Shown piece after piece: positions 43,335-50,425 of a DNA stretch of 64,000 nucleotides (the stretch's first letter is position 1; each line of letters starts with the position of its first letter). Below the pieces are notes generated by a model, which was not told the origin of the DNA, did no database searches, and saw only the letters and a list, made by a program, of their open reading frames with translations. Position numbers and translations under genes: made by a program. This stretch comes from Putridiphycobacter sp965230195. Its GTDB lineage: Bacteria; Bacteroidota; Bacteroidia; Flavobacteriales_D; Crocinitomicaceae. The stretch covers positions 5,022,001 to 5,086,000 of the forward strand of contig OZ245997.1 in the NCBI GenBank assembly GCA_965230195.1, given 5' to 3'.

Positions 43335-46300
43335 ATGTCTTCCAACCCTAAACCTCTTAAAATTTATAATGCATCAGCTGGAAGTGGCAAGACATATACC
43401 CTTGTTCAGGAATATCTGAAAATTGTACTTTACCATAAAGATCCCATTAAGTTTCGTTCCATTTTGGCCATGACTTTTACCAATAAGGCAGCTAATGAAA
43501 TGAAGGGTAGAATCATCAGTGCACTGATTGATTTAGGAACTGAAAATCATTTTAAAAGTAAAGCTCAACTTGAATTTTTAATTGCTACAGCTAAAAACCT
43601 GGGATTAGGAGAAAAAACTGTTGAAGCAAGAGCTCAGGAGATTCTCAATAAAATATTACATAATTACAGCAGCTTTTCGGTAATGACTATTGATAAGTTT
43701 ACCCATAAAGTCATCCGTACATTTGCTAAAGACCTGGGTATTTCCATTGATTTTAATGTTGAAATGGACATTACAGGGTTTAGAAAAAGCGTAACGGATA
43801 TGCTCTTTGACCAGATTGGAAGGAATAAAAAGCTAAGTGACCTGATGCTACTTTATGCCAGGGACAACCTCCAGCAGGATAAATCCTGGAATTTTGCAAA
43901 AGACTTATTTGATTTTACCAATTTACTCTTTAAGGAAGACGCCATCAATGCTGTTAATAACCTTAAAGAATTAACAGATGAAGATTTCAGAGCCATACGT
44001 TCGGATTTAATCAAACAGAACTCGATCACCGAAAAACAATTATCAGGACAGGTCTCCGAAGCTATTGATTTGATAGAATCCAAACAATTGAACCATGATG
44101 ACTTTGCCGGAAAGGGAACCGGGGTATACGCCTATTTCAAACGGGTAAAGCGGGGGGAATACAAATTACCATCTGCCACCTTGCTTAAAAATGCTGAAGC
44201 AGGAAAGTGGGCACATCCAAAAAGTCCAAATGCCGGAACAGTTGAACATATCGGTGATTTAATCCACAAATATTTCAATCAAATTCGCTCAATTATTGAA
44301 CTGGATATACCGCAGTTAAAATTAAATCAATCTATATTAAAAAACCTCAACAACCTTTCCTTGTTAAAATATTTATTAGAGTTAATTGAAAAGATAAAAG
44401 CAGATGAAAACGTATTACTTCTTTCAGATTTTTATAAGGAAATTGCAGATATCATTACCAAAGAACCAGTACCTTTTATTTACGAAAGATTAGGTGTTCG
44501 TTACCAACACTTTTTACTGGATGAATTTCAGGATACCTCCCAATTACAATGGATCAACCTGATTCCTTTGGTGCATAATTCATTAGCTCAACAACATGAA
44601 AACCTGATTGTTGGAGACGGGAAACAGGCTATCTACAGATGGCGTAATGGTGAAGTAGAGCAATTTACAAAACTACCGGATGAGATACATAATCCCGAAA
44701 ATATTGCTTCACTAACCGAAGCCAATCATCTTTTTAAAAAGATGGGCGAAAAGGTTAATCTTGAATATAATTACCGGTCAGCACCTGAAATTGTGCACTT
44801 TAATAATGCCTTTTTTAAGCAGCTTGCTCAAAATCTTGATTCCAGTCTAAACTATATTTATCAACAACATGAGCAAAAAGCAACTAAATCTTTTACCGGC
44901 TATTTAGAGGGGTATTTCAGTCCGAATCTGGAAAAAGAAGACCAGTTGGATTTCGTATTGAAATCTGTCAAAAAAGCTATGGCTGCAGGTTTTAACCAAA
45001 AAGACATTTGCATTATTACCCGAAGAAATATAACCGGCTCTGAAATTGCAAATCACCTGACCGATCATAATTACAAAATAATATCACCGGAAAGTTTATT
45101 TATTGGTAAAGACAGAACCGTAAAGTTTTTATACTATCTGATGCTGTCAATCAGTAATAAAACGGATCAGAATGCAAAAATTAAGACTGTTGAACACTAT
45201 TGCATACTCAACAATCTATCTGTATCAGGTTTTTTAATTGATCACGAAGCTGAATACATTGATCAGGATATTTTGACTTTTTTTAAATCCAAATCAATAG
45301 AAATAAGGTTACCAGAGGTTTTTCATAATTTATACGATTTTATTGAACATTTGATAGAGGTATTTGACTTTGATGCGTCCCAAAACCCCTATCTGCAGTT
45401 TTACCTTGAAAATATTCATCAATTTGAGACCAATAAAAGCAGTAATATCAGTGATTTTTTGAATTGGTTTAAAGAGAAGGGAAAAAAGAAATCGATTATT
45501 AGTCCTGAAGGAGCTGATGCTATCAATATCATGACTATTCACAAATCTAAAGGTCTGCAATTCCCTGTTGTTATCTGTCCTTTTTTTGACTGGAATCTTG
45601 AACTACACAATCAGATTTCATGGATTGAAAAGTCAGGAGAACCTTTACCGGCTTACTTTGTTAAGATGAATAAAGAGCTTCAAAATTCAATTTTGAAGGA
45701 CACCTTTTTAAGTGAAAAAGCGAAATACGATCTGGATCAGTTCAACTTGCTTTATGTTGCTTTTACAAGGCCTGAAGTTGCACTTTTTATTTCGGGTAAA
45801 TCTAAATCCGGTATTGCTAAAACGAATATTTTACCAGCTATCAGTCAAATTGATTTTGTAGAGTATAACAACGAAAAGTTTACCTCGGGAGATTTGATAT
45901 TTCCCAAAGACAGTAGCTCAAAACAGGCACAGGACAATATCAATATTACCTACCTGAAGCAAAAAATGAATAAGCCTCAGCTAAGTTATAAGAGCGCCAT
46001 GGAATGGGATATTAATGAACTGGATCAAAAAAGAGATTTTGGAACTTTGATACATCAGGTACTTTCGACATTAACAGGTATTGATGACCTTCCTGAAAAA
46101 ATGAATCGAATTGCTCTGAAAACGGGATTAACGGATCCGGAAAAACAGGATATTACACGTTATATCGATTCCCTGTTTGAAAACAACCGTTTTGCCGGTT
46201 ACTTTAAAGTTGACAGCTGGAATGAAAAAGAAATTGTTACGGCAGGTGGTATAAAATTTATCCCTGACAAAATTTTACATGAAGGTAATCGCATTAAGGT

Positions 46301-46445
46301 CATTGATTTTAAAACCGGCCAACCTACTCCATCTCATAAAAAACAAGTTCAGGACTATATAAAAGTATTAAAGGATATGGGGTATCAGGAAGTCAGTGGA
46401 GAAATTTGTTATACTGAAAATATTGATTTTGTAGAAGTCAATTAA
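43335..46445 (+). CDS. UvrD-like helicase fused to RecB-type nuclease (AddA/RecB-like)
   Basis: 1036 residues. Superfamily 1A helicase motifs are all visible: Walker A at 13-20 (NASAGSGKTYTLV), TFTNKAANEMKGR (Ia), LLDEFQDTSQLQW (II), GDGKQAIYRWRNGE (III), NYRSAPEIV (IV), TIHKSKGLQFPVVI (V) and LLYVAFTRPEVAL (VI). The C-terminus has a PD-(D/E)xK nuclease motif, VIDFKTGQP near residue 995. Such proteins resect double-strand breaks. The AddB/RecC-like partner usually beside it is absent here; the flanks are an MCE lipoprotein gene and the feo operon. Confidence 0.9.
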   Translation: MSSNPKPLKIYNASAGSGKTYTLVQEYLKIVLYHKDPIKFRSILAMTFTNKAANEMKGRIISALIDLGTENHFKSKAQLEFLIATAKNLGLGEKTVEARAQEILNKILHNYSSFSVMTIDKFTHKVIRTFAKDLGISIDFNVEMDITGFRKSVTDMLFDQIGRNKKLSDLMLLYARDNLQQDKSWNFAKDLFDFTNLLFKEDAINAVNNLKELTDEDFRAIRSDLIKQNSITEKQLSGQVSEAIDLIESKQLNHDDFAGKGTGVYAYFKRVKRGEYKLPSATLLKNAEAGKWAHPKSPNAGTVEHIGDLIHKYFNQIRSIIELDIPQLKLNQSILKNLNNLSLLKYLLELIEKIKADENVLLLSDFYKEIADIITKEPVPFIYERLGVRYQHFLLDEFQDTSQLQWINLIPLVHNSLAQQHENLIVGDGKQAIYRWRNGEVEQFTKLPDEIHNPENIASLTEANHLFKKMGEKVNLEYNYRSAPEIVHFNNAFFKQLAQNLDSSLNYIYQQHEQKATKSFTGYLEGYFSPNLEKEDQLDFVLKSVKKAMAAGFNQKDICIITRRNITGSEIANHLTDHNYKIISPESLFIGKDRTVKFLYYLMLSISNKTDQNAKIKTVEHYCILNNLSVSGFLIDHEAEYIDQDILTFFKSKSIEIRLPEVFHNLYDFIEHLIEVFDFDASQNPYLQFYLENIHQFETNKSSNISDFLNWFKEKGKKKSIISPEGADAINIMTIHKSKGLQFPVVICPFFDWNLELHNQISWIEKSGEPLPAYFVKMNKELQNSILKDTFLSEKAKYDLDQFNLLYVAFTRPEVALFISGKSKSGIAKTNILPAISQIDFVEYNNEKFTSGDLIFPKDSSSKQAQDNINITYLKQKMNKPQLSYKSAMEWDINELDQKRDFGTLIHQVLSTLTGIDDLPEKMNRIALKTGLTDPEKQDITRYIDSLFENNRFAGYFKVDSWNEKEIVTAGGIKFIPDKILHEGNRIKVIDFKTGQPTPSHKKQVQDYIKVLKDMGYQEVSGEICYTENIDFVEVN

Positions 46446-46446
46446 A

Positions 46447-46566
46447 TCAACATCCGCAACTGTCACCTCCACAAGACTTTTCAGTTTTTTTCTTTTTCCC
46501 AAAAAAAGTATAACCCAGAAATCCTAAGGCCAGAAAAAATAATATGTAAACAACTGCAACCTGCAT
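46447..46566 (-). CDS. FeoB-associated Cys-rich membrane peptide
   Basis: 39 residues: a membrane helix (MQVAVVYILFFLALGFLGYT) followed by basic residues and a tail ending CGGDSCGC. This matches the small cysteine-rich proteins encoded after feoB in Bacteroidota, thought to support ferrous iron uptake. Its ATG is one base after the feoB stop. Confidence 0.88.
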   Translation of the reverse strand: MQVAVVYILFFLALGFLGYTFFGKKKKTEKSCGGDSCGC

Positions 46567-46567
46567 T

Positions 46568-48652
46568 TTATGATAATAATTGATAAGCAATTAAAGAAGC
46601 AATGTAAGCAAAAATTGCCATGTAAACGAATTGAATGGTGGTCCATTTAACGGACTTTGTCTCTTTGTAGGTAACAGCAACTGTACTAAAACACTGCAAA
46701 GCGAAAGCGTAAAACAAAAGTAAAGAGATGGACGTGGCCAGATTGAATGTTGCTACTCCGGTATTGGCATTGATTTCCCTTTCCATCTTTTCTTTAATGG
46801 TTACCGGCTCTTCAGAATTAATATTGTAAATGATTGACATGGTTCCGATAAAAACTTCCCTTGCTGCCAATGACGAAATTAATGCGATTCCTACTTTCCA
46901 ATCATAACCTAAAGGCTTAATTGCAGGTTCAATGGCTTTTCCAATATTCCCCAAATAAGAATGCTCTAATTGGTAATTGGCAACCATATTATCATACTCC
47001 TCTCCTGACAAATCAGAATATTCCTGTTTTACGATCTCCTCTGACCGTTTAAAATGGTCTCCCCCGTTAGTCGCTAAGACAAACAAAATAATAGAGGTAG
47101 CAATAATGATTTTACCAGCATTTGTGACAAACGACAAAGCATTAGTCCAAACCCTGATTCCTATATTTTTTAAACTGGGCACCAAATACCTTGGCATTTC
47201 CAGAATCAGATAACTTTTATGTTCACTCTTTAGAATATGCTTAAACAACCAGGCTGAAATTAATGCAGACACAATCCCGAGAAGATACATTCCCAACATG
47301 GCCATTCCTTGTAAACCGTACATGGTAAATTCACCACCTTCCATTTTAAAGGTATAGGATTCCGGGACAATTAGCGAAATTAAAATAACGTATACCGGAA
47401 TTCTTGCAGAACAGGTCATTAATGGCGCCACTAAAATTGTAATCAATCTTTCTTTCGTGTTTTCTATGGTTCTTGCAGCCATAATACTTGGAATAGCACA
47501 AGCCATACCCGAGATAAGAGGTACAACACTTTTTCCTGACATACCAAAGCGTTGTAGTATACGATCCATCAGAAAGACTATTCTGGTCATATAGCCTGTT
47601 TCCTCCAGAATGGAAAAGAAAAAGAACAATATGGCGATTTGAGGAATAAAAATAAGCACACCTCCAATGCCGGGAATTAAACCGTCACTAATTAAATCAC
47701 TCAGATAACCTTCAGGTAACAAACCTTTAACTCCTTCAGCCACAAATGTTGTTCCGGCATCTATCCAATCCATTGGAAAAGCAGCCAAATTAAAAATGGA
47801 CTGAAATACCAAAAACATTATGGCTAAAAAGATAACATAACCCCAAACCGGATGTAGTAACCATTTGTCCAGTTTTGAAGTCAGATCTGAAGCGTTTGCT
47901 TTATCCTCCTTAAAAACCTCATCAAAATAACTGTTAATGGTTTTATATCGTAAAATCGATTCATTCACTCTCAGTTTGTGGGCTTTCATTTTTTTCCCAC
48001 TTAACCGACTGACTTCTTCATCTTTTTTATGTTTGATTAAGTCCAAAAAACCAATATAAGGATTGTCAATATTTTGTTCTGTAACGTAATTTTCAAATTC
48101 AGAATCGTCTATATCAATCAGATAATCTGTTATATCAGATTGAGGTGAGGCAATATCATTAACCAATTTCGACTTTAAATCAATTATACCCTCTCCGGTT
48201 TTTGCTGAAACAGGAACAACCGGACATTTCAAAACTTGTTCAAGTCTTTCACAGTTAATGGCAATACCTCTTTTTTCAGCTGCATCAATCATATTAACTG
48301 CTAAAACAATAGGTATTCCAAAGCCCTGAACCTGATGAAACAGATATAAATTACGCTTTAAGTTTAAAGCTGACACCACCACCACCAGTTTATCCGGTAA
48401 GTCATCAGAACTAGCTAAGTAGTCAAATACAACCTCTTCATCAGCCGATTGAGGATAAATACTATTGACTCCGGGAAGATCAATGACCTCAAAACTCTCA
48501 CCACCAAAATCGAAATTCCCCTTTACCTGAGCAACAGTAACACCAGGGTAATTTCCGGTTTTTTGTTTTAAACCACATAGTGTGTTAAACAATGTTGTTT
48601 TTCCGATATTGGGATTGCCGACAAGGGCTATTTTTGTATCTGCTTTCTTCAT
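46568..48652 (-). CDS. feoB: Ferrous iron transporter FeoB
   Basis: 694 residues. The N-terminal G-domain has G1 GNPNIGKT at 12-19, G3 DLPGVNSIYP and G4 NMID. About ten membrane helices follow, with the two Gate regions: ARIPVYVILI after TCSARIP, and the second around SSLAAREVFIG. It imports Fe(II) across the inner membrane, chiefly when oxygen is low. It starts 3 bp after feoA and is coupled to the Cys-rich peptide gene. An FNR-like box lies upstream of the operon. Confidence 0.97.
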   Translation of the reverse strand: MKKADTKIALVGNPNIGKTTLFNTLCGLKQKTGNYPGVTVAQVKGNFDFGGESFEVIDLPGVNSIYPQSADEEVVFDYLASSDDLPDKLVVVVSALNLKRNLYLFHQVQGFGIPIVLAVNMIDAAEKRGIAINCERLEQVLKCPVVPVSAKTGEGIIDLKSKLVNDIASPQSDITDYLIDIDDSEFENYVTEQNIDNPYIGFLDLIKHKKDEEVSRLSGKKMKAHKLRVNESILRYKTINSYFDEVFKEDKANASDLTSKLDKWLLHPVWGYVIFLAIMFLVFQSIFNLAAFPMDWIDAGTTFVAEGVKGLLPEGYLSDLISDGLIPGIGGVLIFIPQIAILFFFFSILEETGYMTRIVFLMDRILQRFGMSGKSVVPLISGMACAIPSIMAARTIENTKERLITILVAPLMTCSARIPVYVILISLIVPESYTFKMEGGEFTMYGLQGMAMLGMYLLGIVSALISAWLFKHILKSEHKSYLILEMPRYLVPSLKNIGIRVWTNALSFVTNAGKIIIATSIILFVLATNGGDHFKRSEEIVKQEYSDLSGEEYDNMVANYQLEHSYLGNIGKAIEPAIKPLGYDWKVGIALISSLAAREVFIGTMSIIYNINSEEPVTIKEKMEREINANTGVATFNLATSISLLLFYAFALQCFSTVAVTYKETKSVKWTTIQFVYMAIFAYIASLIAYQLLS

Positions 48653-48655
48653 TAA

Positions 48656-48880
48656 TTATGCCTCAACAAGGATACAATCTGCTTCTCTTCTTCTGATAAT
48701 AATTTTAGTACCGTTAACCAGAATAGCTAATGGTCCGTTAAAGGGTGCCCTGTTTTGAATCGTAAATACTGCTCCGGGCATAATTCCCAGTTCCATTAAA
48801 CGCGTGAGTACATCCTCTCCTTCAATTGAAGTAATCCTGCTTTGAACCTTACGTTTTAGTGTCGACAATGGAACATTCAT
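48656..48880 (-). CDS. feoA: FeoA-domain protein
   Basis: 74 residues from the ATG at 48880 (MNVPLSTLKRKVQSRITSIE). The reading frame continues upstream to 48958, but that part contains the promoter's -7 box (48904-48911), so the shorter start is preferred. The SH3-like FeoA fold shows in LMELGIMPGAVFTIQN and the ending KIIIRRREADCILVEA. FeoA assists FeoB, probably at its G-domain. First gene of feoA-feoB-Cys-rich peptide. Confidence 0.93.
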   Translation of the reverse strand: MNVPLSTLKRKVQSRITSIEGEDVLTRLMELGIMPGAVFTIQNRAPFNGPLAILVNGTKIIIRRREADCILVEA

Positions 48881-48903
48881 TAACTTAATATTATTATTTA
48901 GAA

Positions 48904-48911
48904 CAAATATA
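48904..48911 (-). promoter_or_regulatory. -7 promoter box for feoA
   Basis: Minus strand TATATTTG, an exact TAnnTTTG, 23 bp before the ATG at 48880. No TTG at -33, which suits an activator-dependent promoter. Confidence 0.5.
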
Positions 48912-48944
48912 AATAATAATTCACAGTTGGTGATCAGAAAATAA

Positions 48945-48958
48945 GTGATATTTATCAA
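48945..48958. promoter_or_regulatory. FNR-like box upstream of feoA
   Basis: TTGATAAATATCAC on the minus strand matches TTGAT-N4-ATCAA at 9 of 10 positions. It is centred about 71 bp before the feoA ATG and about 53 bp before the start implied by the -7 box. Confidence 0.45.
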
Positions 48959-48984
48959 TTATTAACCCGGGTTCATTTTACGAA

Positions 48985-49011
48985 AAAAGCCATCTGAATC
49001 AGATGGCTTTT
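48985..49011 (-). terminator. Terminator after the rhodanese gene
   Basis: 13-bp inverted repeat (48985-48997 with 48999-49011; core GCCATCTGA/TCAGATGGC), followed on the minus strand by a run of six T's. It isolates the rhodanese gene from feoA. Confidence 0.9.
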
Positions 49012-49037
49012 AAAATTGTCCTTTATAGTTATCGAAA

Positions 49038-49343
49038 TCAGACTCTTTCTCCTGTCCAACTCATCATTCCACCTTCAAGGTTATAAACTTTCTCAAACCC
49101 TACTCCCATCATTTGCATACAGGCCTGACCACTTCTGGCACCACTTCTGCAAATCATAACATAGGTTTTACTTCTGTCAAATGCTTCAATTTTATCCATA
49201 AAGTCAGGTTGGAATATATCAATATGAATGGCATTGGGAATCATTCCCTCATCAACTTCTTCCTGCGTTCTGACATCAATTAATGTTAATTCCTCTTTTT
49301 CAGATAACATTTTTTCAAGTGTGCCGGGGTTTACTATTTCCAT
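49038..49343 (-). CDS. Single-domain rhodanese-like protein
   Basis: 101 residues, cytoplasmic. A complete rhodanese fold: LIDVRTQEEVDEGMIPNAIH (strand and substrate loop) and the active-site loop with Cys65 (MICRSGARSG), ending LEGGMMSW. It could carry sulfane sulphur or detoxify it; the acceptor is unknown. It has its own terminator and a -7 box at 49376-49383, so it is probably monocistronic. Confidence 0.92.
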   Translation of the reverse strand: MEIVNPGTLEKMLSEKEELTLIDVRTQEEVDEGMIPNAIHIDIFQPDFMDKIEAFDRSKTYVMICRSGARSGQACMQMMGVGFEKVYNLEGGMMSWTGERV

Positions 49344-49375
49344 TTTGTATTCTGTTTAATTGTTGTATTAAATAA

Positions 49376-49383
49376 CAAATTTA
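49376..49383 (-). promoter_or_regulatory. -7 promoter box for the rhodanese gene
   Basis: Minus strand TAAATTTG, 32 bp before the ATG; matches TAnnTTTG. No -33 TTG. Confidence 0.4.
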
Positions 49384-49421
49384 CATCTCTTTATTGAATT
49401 GAAATGTAATTAATGTTACCA

Positions 49422-50309
49422 TTATTCTCCTATTGCAGCACTTGAGGTTGGAAACCTTCTGTCTACCTTTTTAAACAGTCCCTGTAATACTTTCCCGGGT
49501 CCCACTTCCACAACTTCGGCACAACCATCTGCAATCATTTGATTCATGGTTTGAGTCCAGCGAACCGGAGCAGTTAGTTGAGCAATTAAATTCGTTTTTA
49601 TTTCTTCAGGATTAGTAACTGCAGCAGCCGTTACATTTTGATAAATTGGGCAAATCGGATTTGAAAAATCGGTTGACTCAATTGCCGCAGCTAATTCAGC
49701 TCTGGCTGGTTCCATTAAAGGAGAGTGAAATGCACCTCCTACAGGTAATTTAAGCGCTCTTCTTGCACCTTTCTCTGTCAGGATTTCACAAGCCTGATCA
49801 ATAGCAGGCACACTTCCCGAAATTACTAATTGGCCCGGGCAATTATAATTCGCTGCTACCACTACACCATCAATTGAATCACATACCTCTTCCACCACAT
49901 TATCGTCCAGTCCTAAAATGGCTGCCATTGTTGATGGTTCAGCCTCACAGGCTTTTTGCATGGCTAAGGCTCTTTTCGAAACAATTTTCAATCCATCTTC
50001 AAAGCTTAATACCTCATTCGCCACCAAAGCCGATAATTCTCCTAACGAGTGACCAGCCACCATTTCAGGTTTAAAATCATCTCCCAGTACTTTAGCTAAA
50101 ATTACCGAATGTAAAAAGATAGCCGGTTGTGTTACTTTAGTTTGCTTTAACTCCTCATCTGTTCCTTCAAACATGATATCAGTAATACGGAAACCCAAAA
50201 TCTCATTAGCTTTTTCAAATAATGACTTTGCTAGTTCCGATTGATCATAAAGGTCTTTACCCATCCCAATAAATTGGGCACCTTGCCCTGGAAAAACATA
50301 TGCTTTCAT
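49422..50309 (-). CDS. fabD: Malonyl-CoA:ACP transacylase
   Basis: 295 residues. FabD loads malonate onto acyl carrier protein to start fatty acid synthesis. The N-terminal FPGQGAQFIGMGKDL, the nucleophile loop GHSLGELSAL with Ser88, and AFHSPLM with the catalytic histidine are all present. GPGKVLQGLFKKV closes the domain. It is single, not in a fab cluster in this window, with a -7 box at 50329-50336 upstream. Confidence 0.96.
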   Translation of the reverse strand: MKAYVFPGQGAQFIGMGKDLYDQSELAKSLFEKANEILGFRITDIMFEGTDEELKQTKVTQPAIFLHSVILAKVLGDDFKPEMVAGHSLGELSALVANEVLSFEDGLKIVSKRALAMQKACEAEPSTMAAILGLDDNVVEEVCDSIDGVVVAANYNCPGQLVISGSVPAIDQACEILTEKGARRALKLPVGGAFHSPLMEPARAELAAAIESTDFSNPICPIYQNVTAAAVTNPEEIKTNLIAQLTAPVRWTQTMNQMIADGCAEVVEVGPGKVLQGLFKKVDRRFPTSSAAIGE

Positions 50310-50328
50310 AGTGTCTAAATTTATTCGG

Positions 50329-50336
50329 CAAATGTA
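50329..50336 (-). promoter_or_regulatory. -7 promoter box for fabD
   Basis: Minus strand TACATTTG, 19 bp before the fabD ATG. No -33 TTG is clear. Confidence 0.45.
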
Positions 50337-50403
50337 ATATAAATTAGCTTAATTTGCATTTCTGAATAACAACACTTAGGTTTACCCTCTAACTTATTGT
50401 AAA

Positions 50404-50413
50404 ATAGGCCTAT
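50404..50413. repeat. 10-bp palindrome before the TTG-started kinase
   Basis: ATAGGCCTAT, 12 bp upstream of the TTG start codon. It may be an operator or simply local sequence. Confidence 0.3.
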
Positions 50414-50425
50414 CATATTATTCTA

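Noticed and set aside
48881..48958. Extended N-terminus of FeoA
   Set aside because: The stretch contains an exact -7 box and an FNR-like site; FeoA homologues begin near MNVPLSTL.
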